From assembly GCA_020723925.1 (NCBI GenBank), contig DYHX01000003.1, positions 1 through 52,584 of the forward strand: a stretch of 52,584 nt of DNA. Direction: 5' to 3'. The position numbers and the translations under genes are program-made. Source of the stretch: Nitrospira japonica (lineage in GTDB: Bacteria > Nitrospirota > Thermodesulfovibrionia > Thermodesulfovibrionales > DYHX01). The notes beneath the pieces are model-generated. The model was not told where the DNA came from. It was given only the letters and a program-made list of their open reading frames with translations, and made no database searches. How positions within the stretch are numbered: position 1 is the stretch's first letter; each line of letters opens with the position of its first letter. Positions 25,168 through 33,819 of this stretch are shown here, piece by piece.

Positions 25168-27153
25168 ATGGATAGTACAAAAAGCGCCGATAAATTGGCA
25201 GAACAGATAATAGAGTGGGGCGAAGCCCATGGAATGGAGACCTGTTTTGAAAGGACAGAAAGACTGAAGCCATGCCCTATAGGTTCCAGTGGTGCATGCT
25301 GTAAAGTCTGCCATATGGGGCCATGCAGATTTGTGGGTAAAAATGCAGAGGAAGAAGCAAGAGGCATATGCGGCGCAACGCTTCCAACAGTTGCAGCAAG
25401 GAATCTTGTAAGGATGATTGCTGCAGGGACTGCTGCACACAGCGACCATGCAAGGGACATGGCATTTACCTTACTCGCAGTTGCCAATGGAGAGACAAAG
25501 GACTTTCAGATAAAGGATGTGAGAAAACTCTACAGGGTTGCAGAGATACTCGGCGTTGAATTTGGAAATGGAAGGGCAGTTAACGATGTGGCGAGAGATG
25601 TAGCCCTTAAATTCATTGAAGATTTTGGCAGACAAAAAGGAGAGATAAATTACCTTAAGAGGGCACCCAAAAAGACCCAGGAAAGATGGAAGAAGTGGGG
25701 TGTTGCTACAAGGGGTATAGACAGAGAAGTTGCTGAGGCTATGCACAGGACATCTATTGGTGTTGACCATGACCCTGACCATCTCCTTACACATGGTTTA
25801 AGAACTGCCCTTGCTGATGGATGGGGCGGCTGCATGATAGCCACAGATATTACCGATATTCTTTTTGGAACTCCAAGACCTGTAAAGGCAGAGGCAAGTT
25901 TTGGAATATTCAAAGAGGATGAGGTCAACCTCGTTGTTCATGGACATGAACCATCCCTCGCAGAGATGATAGTAGATGTTACATCAGAGCCTGAGATGAT
26001 TGCCTATGCAAAATCAAAGGGCGCAAAAGGAATAAACCTTGGCGGTATGTGCTGTACTGCCAATGAAGTTCTGATGAGGCATGGTATTCCTACTGCTGGA
26101 GGCTTTACAAATCAAGAATTGGGGATAATGACAGGGCTTGTGGATGCAATCACAGTGGATGTGCAGTGTATAATGCCATCCATTGCTGAGCTTTCAAAGA
26201 AATTCCATACAAAGGTTATAACAACCTCTGAAAAAGCAAAGATTCCGGGTGCAATGCATGTGGAGTACGATGAACACAGGGCAAAAGAGATAGCAAGGGA
26301 GATAGTGAAGATTGCATGTGACAATTTCCCTAACAGAACAACAGGGGGGAGCCATATTACAGACAGGTTCCCTGTAATTGCAGGCTTTTCCCATGAATAT
26401 ATAGAATATATGCAGGGCGGTTCATGGAGGGGCTCATTCAGACCTCTGAATGATGCGATCATTGCAGGAAGGATTCGTGGGGTTGTTGGACTTGCAGGAT
26501 GTGACAATCCGAGAGTACAGTCACAGGGGATTCACAGATTTCTTGCAACAGAGCTTATCAAGAATGATGTGCTTATTGTTTCCACAGGTTGCGGCTCTGC
26601 TGCATGCGGGACTGCTGGTTTTCTTACACCCGAGATGGCATTAGAGAATGCTGGCCCTGGTCTGAGAGAAGTGTGTGAGGCTATTGGAATTCCACCAATA
26701 CTTCACCTTGGTGCATGTGTCGATAATTCAAGAATTTTGACCATTCTTTCGGCAATGGCAGAAGAAGGTGGTCTCTCTGATGAGATTGGTGGTATGCCTG
26801 GAGTTGGTATTGCTCCTGAGTGGATGTCTGAGAAGGCAATTGCCATCGGATGTTATTTTGCTGCATCAGGTGTTCCTGTAATATTCGGCGGCGAATCACC
26901 TGTTGGAGCAAGTCAGGAAGTAACAAGGATAATGACAGAGGTATGGATGGAGAGATTCAGGGGTGCAATGCATTTCGAGCCAGACCCTGAGAAGATGCTG
27001 GCACTTGCCCTTGATTACATTGATAAGGCAAGGGCAGCCCTTAAGTTAAGAAAGTACGAGCCAGGAAGATTTGGCACTGAAAGGGTGCTCATGGATATGG
27101 CTGCAAGGCGTGAAATCGAGAAGGCTGCAAAACCGCATATTGGAATATATTAG
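25168..27153 (+). CDS. cooS: carbon monoxide dehydrogenase catalytic subunit (CODH/ACS alpha)
   Basis: Ni-Fe CO dehydrogenase that reduces CO2 to CO for AcsB, 661 residues. D-cluster cysteines C36 and C44 and B-cluster cysteines C45, C48, C53 and C68 are present (CPIGSSGACCKVCHMGPC ... GICG). All expected C-cluster ligands are seen: H260 (VVHGHEP), C295 (GGMCCTANE), C334 (DVQC), C445 (AGCDNP), C475 (STGCGSAACG) and C517 (HLGACVDN). Length and context make it the acsA equivalent. GGTGGAGG precedes the ATG. Electrons for CO2 reduction come from ferredoxin, plausibly supplied by the Nuo-like proteins encoded next. Cytosolic dimer. Confidence 0.97.
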   Translation: MDSTKSADKLAEQIIEWGEAHGMETCFERTERLKPCPIGSSGACCKVCHMGPCRFVGKNAEEEARGICGATLPTVAARNLVRMIAAGTAAHSDHARDMAFTLLAVANGETKDFQIKDVRKLYRVAEILGVEFGNGRAVNDVARDVALKFIEDFGRQKGEINYLKRAPKKTQERWKKWGVATRGIDREVAEAMHRTSIGVDHDPDHLLTHGLRTALADGWGGCMIATDITDILFGTPRPVKAEASFGIFKEDEVNLVVHGHEPSLAEMIVDVTSEPEMIAYAKSKGAKGINLGGMCCTANEVLMRHGIPTAGGFTNQELGIMTGLVDAITVDVQCIMPSIAELSKKFHTKVITTSEKAKIPGAMHVEYDEHRAKEIAREIVKIACDNFPNRTTGGSHITDRFPVIAGFSHEYIEYMQGGSWRGSFRPLNDAIIAGRIRGVVGLAGCDNPRVQSQGIHRFLATELIKNDVLIVSTGCGSAACGTAGFLTPEMALENAGPGLREVCEAIGIPPILHLGACVDNSRILTILSAMAEEGGLSDEIGGMPGVGIAPEWMSEKAIAIGCYFAASGVPVIFGGESPVGASQEVTRIMTEVWMERFRGAMHFEPDPEKMLALALDYIDKARAALKLRKYEPGRFGTERVLMDMAARREIEKAAKPHIGIY

Positions 27154-27214
27154 TGAATAGTAAAAATAAGTGTCTATGACTATTCACTGTTCACTAACGA
27201 CTATTCACTGTTTG
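27151..27214. repeat. heptad-type repeat between cooS and nuoE
   Basis: Left part AGTGAATAGT; right part ACTATTCACTGTTCACTAAC and GACTATTCACTG. Read on the minus strand the right part is the run of words GTGAATA, GTCGTTA, GTGAACA, GTGAATA, each seven bases. The string TGTTCACTAACGACTAT is identical to part of the rsmE element at 46979-46995. The element supplies the stop codon of cooS (TAG at 27151). Confidence 0.85.
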
Positions 27215-27222
27215 GGGGTTAG

Positions 27223-27708
27223 ATGAAAATAGAAGAGCTGAATGTGGATGAAAGGATAGGCAGCGCTGGCGATGTCCTTACAGAGAGCCAGAAAAAGAGG
27301 GGGCTACTGATCCATGCATTCCAGAGTATACAGAAGGAGCACAATTATCTGCCAGAGGATGTTTTGCAACAATTATCAAAGAAACTTGATATACCGCTAT
27401 CTGACGTTTACAGCACAGCCTCTTTTTACAAACACTTCTACTTTAACCCGAGGGGTAAGAACATAGTCTGCGTATGCATGGGCACTGCCTGCCATGTAAG
27501 GGGAGCAGGAAAGGTATTGGAGAAATTGGGGAAAACCTTCGGGGTGAAGGAAGGCGAGACAACTCCTGATTTATCGTTGACCCTTGAGACTGTAGGTTGT
27601 GTCGGCTGTTGCGGACTGGCCCCTGTTGCTACAGTAAATGACGAGGTTGTGGGTGACCTTAGCGCTAAAAAGGTTGATGAGATAATAAAGAAAGTTAAAG
27701 AGGGGTGA
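27223..27708 (+). CDS. nuoE: NuoE/HndA-like thioredoxin-fold [2Fe-2S] subunit
   Basis: A 161-residue electron-transfer subunit that works with the NuoF-like FMN protein. A helical N-terminus includes SDVYSTASFYKHF (about 66-78), the classic NuoE block. The [2Fe-2S] ligands are C88 and C93 (CMGTACH) and C129 and C133 (GCVGCCGLAP), approximate numbering. Family length is 150-180. The ribosome site is a GGGGG run 3-5 bases from the ATG. It is separated by one base from nuoF. Membership in a full complex I is not supported, since no membrane subunits are here. Confidence 0.92.
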   Translation: MKIEELNVDERIGSAGDVLTESQKKRGLLIHAFQSIQKEHNYLPEDVLQQLSKKLDIPLSDVYSTASFYKHFYFNPRGKNIVCVCMGTACHVRGAGKVLEKLGKTFGVKEGETTPDLSLTLETVGCVGCCGLAPVATVNDEVVGDLSAKKVDEIIKKVKEG

Positions 27709-27709
27709 G

Positions 27710-29596
27710 ATGGGAAAGCTAAAGAGCGCAGAGGATTTGAGAAACCTGAGAAAACTCCTTGAGGATGAGACGTTTAAACCGGGAACCCCGAGGATGAGGG
27801 TCTGCAGCGGTACCGCCTGCACTGCCACAGGCTCACAAAAAGTTGTAAATGCTATACAGGATGAGGCAGCAAGGAGGGGGATAACCCTCGATATTGTAAA
27901 GACAGGCTGCCAGGGTTTTTGCCAGAAAGGGCCTGTCATGAAGGTTGAACCACAGGGGATATTCTATCAGAAGGTTAACCCGGAACACGCCTCATGGCTC
28001 ATTAGCTATACAGTCATCGGAGGGATACCATACAGGCAGGGCCTTTTCAGGGAAAATATTTTGAGCGAACCTATACCTGAGATGACAGATGTACCCTTTT
28101 ATAAGAAACAGGTGAGAATAGTTTTGAAAAACAATGAGCTTATAGACCCACGAAATATCTATCATTATATAGCTGTTGGCGGATATTCAGCCCTGGAGAA
28201 GGCCATTGGCTCCATGACCCCTGATGAGGTATTGAATGAGATAGATAGGGCGAACCTGAGGGGCCGCGGCGGCGCAGGGTTTCCAGCAGGGAAGAAATGG
28301 AGGCACACGAAGAATGCCCCGGGAGAGATAAAGTTTGTAATAGCAAACGGTGATGAAGGAGACCCTGGAGCATTTATGGACAGGTCTGTTATGGAAGGGG
28401 ATCCCCACAGCCTTTTTGAGGGGATGCTCCTCTGCGCGTATGCCATTGGCGCACAATACGGGCTTATCTATGTGAGGCACGAATATCCATTAGCTGTTAA
28501 GAACCTGGGGATTGCAATTAAGCAGGCGGAGGAACTTGGGCTGCTCGGCAAGAATATCCTCGGCAGCAACCTTAGCTTTACCATTGATATAAGGGAAGGC
28601 GCCGGTGCCTTTGTATGCGGTGAATCAACTGCACTTGTTGCATCCATCGAGGGTGAGAGGGGATTCCCAAGGCCGAGACCCCCGAGGCTTTCCGAACCAG
28701 GCGGTGGGGTATGGGGTTATCCGAGTAATTTGAATAATATAGAGACATATGCATGTGTGCCTCCTATAATCGAGAGAGGGGCTGATTGGTTTCGAAGCAT
28801 TGGCACAGAGAATTCTCCAGGCACAAAGGTCTTTGCCCTTACAGGCAAGGTTAAAAACACAGGGCTTGTTGAGGTTCCGATGGGGATAACCCTCAGGGAG
28901 ATTGTTTTTGATATCGGCGGCGGTATTACGGGAGGCAAAAAGTTCAAGGCTGTGCAGACCGGTGGGCCTTCTGGAGGCTGCCTGCCTGCAGAATACCTTA
29001 ACCTGTCTGTGGATTTCGATTCCCTTACAAAGGTTGGCTCTATGATGGGCTCAGGCGGTATGGTCGTCATGGATGAGGACAACTGCATAGTCGATGTTGC
29101 AAAGTTTTTCCTCTCATTCACACAGTCAGAGTCCTGTGGCAAGTGTCCTCCGTGCAGAATAGGCACATCACAGATGCTCGAAATCCTCGAAAAAATAACT
29201 TCAGGACAGGGAGAAGAGGGCGATATCGAACGACTTGAGAAGATAGGAAGGCTTGTCCATGACGGCTCTCTCTGTGGTCTTGGCCAGAGCGCACCGAACC
29301 CTGTGCTTTCTACAATAAAATATTTCAGAGAAGAATACGAAGAACACATATATGATAAATATTGTAGGGCAAAGGCATGTAGCGGTCTTGGCATGTTCAG
29401 GATAGACAATGATGAATGCTTCCTTTGCGGGCTCTGCAAGCAGGCGTGTGCATTCGATGCTGTAAAAGAGACAAAGGATAAATTTTTTATAGATCAAGAC
29501 TACTGCACAAAATGCAAGGCGTGTTACCCTGCATGCCCGATAGGGGCGGTGAAAATAGAAAAACAAGCAAGAAAAAGTGTCAGTGTCAGTGAATAG
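27710..29596 (+). CDS. nuoF: NuoF/HydB-like NAD(P)H-FMN oxidoreductase subunit with ferredoxin tail
   Basis: The diaphorase subunit, 628 residues. The N-terminal thioredoxin-like [2Fe-2S] domain has C32, C37, C67 and C71. The NuoF core shows the NADH loop GRGGAGFPAGKKW (about 183-195) and FMN region EGDPGAF..., followed by an SLBB fold. The [4Fe-4S] site ESCGKCPPCRIG lies near residue 480. A tail with two [4Fe-4S] motifs (CFLCGLCKQAC and CTKCKACYPAC) ends it. This layout matches bifurcating hydrogenase/formate dehydrogenase subunits HydB/HndC and not the shorter complex I NuoF. The last residues SVSVSE and the stop are provided by a heptad repeat, so the native C-terminus has been replaced. 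Confidence 0.93.
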   Translation: MGKLKSAEDLRNLRKLLEDETFKPGTPRMRVCSGTACTATGSQKVVNAIQDEAARRGITLDIVKTGCQGFCQKGPVMKVEPQGIFYQKVNPEHASWLISYTVIGGIPYRQGLFRENILSEPIPEMTDVPFYKKQVRIVLKNNELIDPRNIYHYIAVGGYSALEKAIGSMTPDEVLNEIDRANLRGRGGAGFPAGKKWRHTKNAPGEIKFVIANGDEGDPGAFMDRSVMEGDPHSLFEGMLLCAYAIGAQYGLIYVRHEYPLAVKNLGIAIKQAEELGLLGKNILGSNLSFTIDIREGAGAFVCGESTALVASIEGERGFPRPRPPRLSEPGGGVWGYPSNLNNIETYACVPPIIERGADWFRSIGTENSPGTKVFALTGKVKNTGLVEVPMGITLREIVFDIGGGITGGKKFKAVQTGGPSGGCLPAEYLNLSVDFDSLTKVGSMMGSGGMVVMDEDNCIVDVAKFFLSFTQSESCGKCPPCRIGTSQMLEILEKITSGQGEEGDIERLEKIGRLVHDGSLCGLGQSAPNPVLSTIKYFREEYEEHIYDKYCRAKACSGLGMFRIDNDECFLCGLCKQACAFDAVKETKDKFFIDQDYCTKCKACYPACPIGAVKIEKQARKSVSVSE

Positions 29597-29767
29597 TGTC
29601 AGTAAGAATTTTACTAAGAAGACCACAAGTAAGGCGACATAATTATGTTTGTTTTGTCATCCCGACTTGAACGGGATCATTCTTCAAGAAGGATTCCTGA
29701 CAAGCAGGAATGACAGAGTGTGGTGCCTTACTTATGACCGTATTTGTAACTGACACTGACACTAACT
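29577..29767. repeat. three-layer nested palindromic repeat
   Basis: The outer layer is a heptad-type pair: GTGTCA and GTGAATA words at 29577-29604 against ACTGACACTGACACTAACT at 29749-29767. Inside lies a second pair, AAGTAAGGC near 29625 and GCCTTACTT near 29727. Inside that lies a unit ending GTCATCCCG ... GGAATGAC (29656-29714). The nesting implies successive insertions into loops of earlier elements. The region also ends nuoF and fills the 180-base gap before the next gene. No reading frame of note was seen. Confidence 0.75.
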
Positions 29768-29776
29768 GGAGGCAAG

Positions 29777-30367
29777 ATGACAGAGCAGAAGGAAAAAAAG
29801 GTTGAGGACATAAAGAAAGAGGCAGAGGCAACAAAAAAATGCCCTGTCAACAAGGCCTTTTACTACATAGATGAGTTTCTGTCCGGCCCAATGTGCGGTA
29901 AATGCCTGCCGTGTTCTCTTGGGAGTTATGAGGCAAGGATTCGCCTTGATAATATAGTTCAAGGGAAAGGCGCAGAGGTTGACCTATACGCCCTGAAGAG
30001 GATTGCAAATGAGATGCTTGAAGGCTCCATGTGCAAGAAAGGCAAGGATACAGCTAAATTTATACTTGACTGGATGAGTACAGATGTTTATAGGGAGCAT
30101 ATTGAAGGAAAGTGCCCTGAGATGGAATGCCTTGCCCTCATAGAATACAGGATTATTCCCGAAAGATGCATTATGTGTGGGGACTGCCAGGAGGTTTGCA
30201 AGTATAATGCGATTATGGGTGAGAAGAAGGTGACGTATCTTTCAGGGTATCTGCCTTTTGAGATAAGGCAGAAGAGGTGCACCAAATGTGGTGAGTGCGT
30301 AAAAGTCTGCCCGACAGCGTCAATTGTGATTGTTGATGTAAAAAGTAAAGAGCTTGTTGGAGTATAA
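29777..30367 (+). CDS. truncated NuoF-like iron-sulfur protein (C-terminal half only)
   Basis: A 196-residue protein that resembles only the C-terminal part of NuoF. The N-terminal half matches the cluster-binding domain (MCGKCLPCSLGSYEARI and SMCKKGKD, parallel to SCGKCPPCRIGTSQM and SLCGLGQS in the neighbour). The C-terminal half has two [4Fe-4S] motifs, CIMCGDCQEVC and CTKCGECVKVC. The FMN/NADH domain is absent, so it should only pass electrons. A partial duplication of nuoF is the simplest origin, although the identity is now low. TGGAGG precedes the ATG. Position between nuoF and nuoG suggests a stable subunit of the same complex. Confidence 0.85.
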   Translation: MTEQKEKKVEDIKKEAEATKKCPVNKAFYYIDEFLSGPMCGKCLPCSLGSYEARIRLDNIVQGKGAEVDLYALKRIANEMLEGSMCKKGKDTAKFILDWMSTDVYREHIEGKCPEMECLALIEYRIIPERCIMCGDCQEVCKYNAIMGEKKVTYLSGYLPFEIRQKRCTKCGECVKVCPTASIVIVDVKSKELVGV

Positions 30368-30377
30368 CTTTAAAATT

Positions 30378-30451
30378 GTCACCCTGAACTTGTTTCAGGG
30401 TCTAATAAATTAAAATTGATTATTAAGATGCTGAAACGAGTTCAGCATGAC
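30378..30451. repeat. GTCA...TGAC palindromic element
   Basis: Ends GTCACCCTGAAC and GTTCAGCATGAC. Each half is itself a hairpin (CCCTGAA/TTTCAGGG and TGCTGAA/TTCAGCA). Terminal GTCA and TGAC are shared with the elements at 29656-29714 and 34664-34733. It fills the gap before the NuoG-like gene. Confidence 0.75.
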
Positions 30452-30470
30452 ATTAATAGGGGAGGCATAG

Positions 30471-32498
30471 ATGGCAAATATGGTAAAACTCACAATAGAT
30501 GGTAAAGAGATTTGTGCTCCTGAAGGGATGAACCTCGTAGAGGCTGCTGAGGCTACTGGCATTCATATTCCAAACCTCTGCTACCTGAAAGGCATGAAGG
30601 GTATAGGTGCATGCAGGATGTGTCTTGTTGAGGTAGAAGGTATGAAAGGTCCAATGATAGCATGCACAATGAAGGTCAAAGAGGGCATGGTTATCAACAC
30701 AAAGACAGAAAAGGTTCAAGAAGTTCGTAAATTTGTCATAGACCTTATTCTCTCGATGCATCCACTTGACTGTATGACCTGCACAAAGGCAGGGGTATGT
30801 AACCTCCAGAAGTATGCATATGACTTTGAGATAAAAGAGTCAAGTTTCACAAGGAAGAAGTTTGGATATCCAGTTGATGAGGCAAACCCATTCATAAAGC
30901 GTGACCCCGACTACTGCATACTCTGCGGAAAATGCGTTCGTATCTGTAAAGAGCAGGGGACAAAAGTCCTCGAGTTTATGGGAAGGGGTGTTGGCTCAAA
31001 GGTTACAACAGCAAATGATAAGCCTCTTCAGGAATCGGGCTGCACATTTTGTGGAAGTTGCGTGGATGCATGCCCTGTTAATGCCCTTCTTGAGGCTGAC
31101 AGATGGAGGAAGGGAAGGGAATGGGAATATGAGAAGGTAGGTTCTGTGTGTCTTTCATGCGGTAATGCATGTGATATAACAGTCAGCGTGCATGACAATG
31201 AGGTAGCAAAGATAAACGCAGGTGCGCCAGAGGGTTCTATTGAACAATACATATGTGCAATAGGGAGATTCGGTTTTGACTGCATGAAGAGTGAGACGAG
31301 GCTCACATCTCCGATGAAGAGGGTGGGTAACGAACTCAAGGAGACAACATGGGAGGATGCCATCGAAACAGTTGCAAAGGAACTGAAGAAGGCTGGTGAA
31401 AATGCAGGATTTATATCAACAGCAGGAATCCTGAATGAAGATGCTCTTACCCTAAAGAAATTCGCATCGGATGCTGTAAAGACAAAGAATGTCGATACAA
31501 CTGCAAGCCTTTACGGAGATGCAGATACATTAATATCAGGAAGTGCAAAGCTTGATTCAGCAGACCTCTTTGTACTTGTGGATTTAAATCCAAGCCAATG
31601 GGACAGGGTACTGCCTGCAATTGATGCTGTCATCAGAAGAAGGATTAATGCAGGTGCAAAACTGATTGTCATTAATTCTTCAGAGCCGAAGGTTGCATCT
31701 GTGGCAACGGTAAATCTTATTGAGAACGAGTCGTCAGCCCTTATGTCCCTTGCAAAGGCACTTATTGATAAAGGCTTGACAGGCGATAAAAAGCTCGCAT
31801 CAGCAGTTTCAAATGCATCAGTTACAGAGGCAGTGGAAAAGGCAGCAACACTTTATATGGAGGCAAAGAATCCTGTGATACTCACATCTCCTGCAATGTA
31901 TCCTGCTGCTGCCAATATCAGCCTCTTAAAGGGCGTAGCAGTATCAGTGCCTGTTGAGTCCAATGCAAAGGGTGTAATTTTAATGGGACTCACAACAGAG
32001 GGAAAGACATACAAGGAGATGGTCTCAGGCGGCATGAATGTCCTCTATGCTGCTGGTGAGATACCCGCCCTGAAGTCAGAGGTCAGGGCGAATGTGGATT
32101 TCCTGATTGTTCAGAACTCTCATCTTTCAGAGCTTGCAAAGCAGGCAGATATTGTCCTGCCATCGGCAACCTTCCTTGAGGCAGAAGGCAGCATTGTGGA
32201 TTACCTTGGAAGGCTCAAGTATGTGCTTAAGGCTGTCGAGCCAGCAGGCGAGGCAAAACAGCACAGGAATATTTTTATAGAACTCTCAAAGGCGATGGGC
32301 AGTCCGATAAAAGAACCAAAAGAAACTGAGATAAAGAAGGCAATGAAAATAAAGGCAAAGCCATCGTTCAGCCCATTTAAGAAGAAAGAGGGGCTTGATA
32401 TATCCCCGAATGAGATGATCGAGTCTATCAACGCATCTGTGATCAATGGCTCAAGGCTCCTCTGGCTCAAGGAAACAGAGAAAACCGTTACAGTTTGA
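30471..32498 (+). CDS. nuoG: NuoG-like iron-sulfur protein with degenerate molybdopterin domain
   Basis: A 675-residue electron-transfer subunit. The N-terminal [2Fe-2S] domain has C37, C48, C51 and C65. A His-Cys3 [4Fe-4S] site (HPLDCMTCTKAGVC, about 97-110) and two ferredoxin motifs (CILCGKCVRIC and CTFCGSCVDAC) follow. A further [4Fe-4S] site (CLSCGNAC ... CAIG) leads into a molybdopterin-oxidoreductase-like region of about 430 residues. That is shorter than a catalytic formate dehydrogenase, and no Sec/Cys molybdenum ligand motif was recognised. It therefore probably binds no Mo/W cofactor. With NuoE, NuoF and the truncated NuoF it would form an NAD(P)H:ferredoxin module beside CODH/ACS. 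Confidence 0.88.
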   Translation: MANMVKLTIDGKEICAPEGMNLVEAAEATGIHIPNLCYLKGMKGIGACRMCLVEVEGMKGPMIACTMKVKEGMVINTKTEKVQEVRKFVIDLILSMHPLDCMTCTKAGVCNLQKYAYDFEIKESSFTRKKFGYPVDEANPFIKRDPDYCILCGKCVRICKEQGTKVLEFMGRGVGSKVTTANDKPLQESGCTFCGSCVDACPVNALLEADRWRKGREWEYEKVGSVCLSCGNACDITVSVHDNEVAKINAGAPEGSIEQYICAIGRFGFDCMKSETRLTSPMKRVGNELKETTWEDAIETVAKELKKAGENAGFISTAGILNEDALTLKKFASDAVKTKNVDTTASLYGDADTLISGSAKLDSADLFVLVDLNPSQWDRVLPAIDAVIRRRINAGAKLIVINSSEPKVASVATVNLIENESSALMSLAKALIDKGLTGDKKLASAVSNASVTEAVEKAATLYMEAKNPVILTSPAMYPAAANISLLKGVAVSVPVESNAKGVILMGLTTEGKTYKEMVSGGMNVLYAAGEIPALKSEVRANVDFLIVQNSHLSELAKQADIVLPSATFLEAEGSIVDYLGRLKYVLKAVEPAGEAKQHRNIFIELSKAMGSPIKEPKETEIKKAMKIKAKPSFSPFKKKEGLDISPNEMIESINASVINGSRLLWLKETEKTVTV

Positions 32499-32592
32499 GT
32501 AAGGCTAAGAATCTGAAAGCAAAAATATTTTAGCCACTATTCAATAGTCAATAACAACTACGGGGTTTATATTGTCCTCCTTCATTTTGCAT

Positions 32593-33810
32593 TTAATGGT
32601 TAGTTTCCTTAAGCGGCAGAAATTTTACTCCGAATGTGTATAACAATGCAAAGAGGGCAGTTATCCCCAGCGTAATAACAATCTCAAAGAATGTCGGGAA
32701 ATATGAAGGAAGCCCTTCTTTTAATACCGGAAGCACCTGTCCTGCTGTGACGAAATTATATCTCATCACGAATAAACCCATGAGAACGAGCAGTGAGCTA
32801 ACAAATATTCCACGATGTGTTACCTTTGGAGTTAGAAGTATTATTATCGGAATAATCGTTCCAAGCAGTATTTCAAAGACATAGAAAGAAAAGCTGAATG
32901 GTCCATTTATCAGCAACATAATTGAGTTTATCTTTTCAGGGTTATTTACGCTTGAAAAGATCATCCATGAGTTAAACAAAAGCCCCATAGAAAGCATCAG
33001 GGCCAATAATTTGCCAAGCTCACATATTAATCTACTTAGTTTATCACCAATCTCTTCCCCTCTTATCCAGTATGTAAGGATTGTGATGAACAGAAAGAAG
33101 GAAAGCCCTGAAAATGTTGCTGATAGAACAAAATAAGCAGGGTAGAACGCACCATACCAGAGTGATCTCGCCTCTGTGTGCGCAAAGACTGCACCGAGTG
33201 TGCTTACTGCCGCGAGTCCTGTAACGAATGCTGATCCTCCTGCTGCCTTTGCAAGTTTATGGTCAAGGTGAACCGACCTTTCGGATTCATCCTTCCTTCC
33301 AAAAACGAGCAGGCTATAAAATACCTGTTTGTATCCTGTTGAGGTGTTGGCAATCTTTGCCATATCAGCCCTCGCAAGTAACAGGTATTCTATAATCACA
33401 AAAAGCAGATATACAGAATAGAAGAACCCCATCCACAATATACCTGACTTGAGGTTGGGGCTTAAATACACATAGACAAATGCCCTCTCTACATGTCCAA
33501 GATGAAGGAGGATTGCTAAAAGACCTGACATAATAGCTATTGAGGCAAAGAATACACCCCTTTTGCTTATTAATTCATATCTTTTGATGCCAAAGACATG
33601 CCCTAACGATGTTATAACACACATGCCTGAACCTGATACTACAAAGAAGACATATACAGATACAAGCATTGTCCACGGGATGTGTGTTGATATCTCAAGT
33701 ATCTCCTGACCCTCTACAAAGCTCAACAGAACTACAAATGCCCCAAGGATAATAAAGGCAAGTAGGAAACTCATCCACCAATAAAAAATTGTATCTCTGC
33801 TGGAAATCAT
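32593..33810 (-). CDS. nrfD: NrfD/PsrC-type quinone-interacting membrane protein
   Basis: An integral membrane protein of 405 residues with about ten hydrophobic helices and no cofactor motif. The blocks VFFVVSGSGMCVITSLGHVFG (read as two shorter pieces) and HLGHVERAFVYVYLSPNLKSG near residues 103-123 are typical of NrfD. The family oxidises or reduces menaquinone at the membrane and passes electrons to the ferredoxin-like partner. A GGGGGGAGG ribosome site precedes the ATG, nine bases after the HybA-like gene. It is the last gene of the cytochrome operon. Direction of electron flow cannot be told from the sequence. Confidence 0.9.
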   Translation of the reverse strand: MISSRDTIFYWWMSFLLAFIILGAFVVLLSFVEGQEILEISTHIPWTMLVSVYVFFVVSGSGMCVITSLGHVFGIKRYELISKRGVFFASIAIMSGLLAILLHLGHVERAFVYVYLSPNLKSGILWMGFFYSVYLLFVIIEYLLLARADMAKIANTSTGYKQVFYSLLVFGRKDESERSVHLDHKLAKAAGGSAFVTGLAAVSTLGAVFAHTEARSLWYGAFYPAYFVLSATFSGLSFFLFITILTYWIRGEEIGDKLSRLICELGKLLALMLSMGLLFNSWMIFSSVNNPEKINSIMLLINGPFSFSFYVFEILLGTIIPIIILLTPKVTHRGIFVSSLLVLMGLFVMRYNFVTAGQVLPVLKEGLPSYFPTFFEIVITLGITALFALLYTFGVKFLPLKETNH

Positions 33811-33819
33811 GCCTCCCCC

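Noticed and set aside
28717-29439. 240-codon open frame on the minus strand opposite nuoF
   Set aside because: Shadow of a strongly conserved NuoF coding region; its product shows no family pattern and it has no ribosome site or operon context.
30471-32498. catalytic formate dehydrogenase alpha subunit
   Set aside because: The molybdopterin-like region is too short, and no Sec (TGA) or Cys ligand context for Mo/W was seen; a NuoG-like electron carrier fits better.
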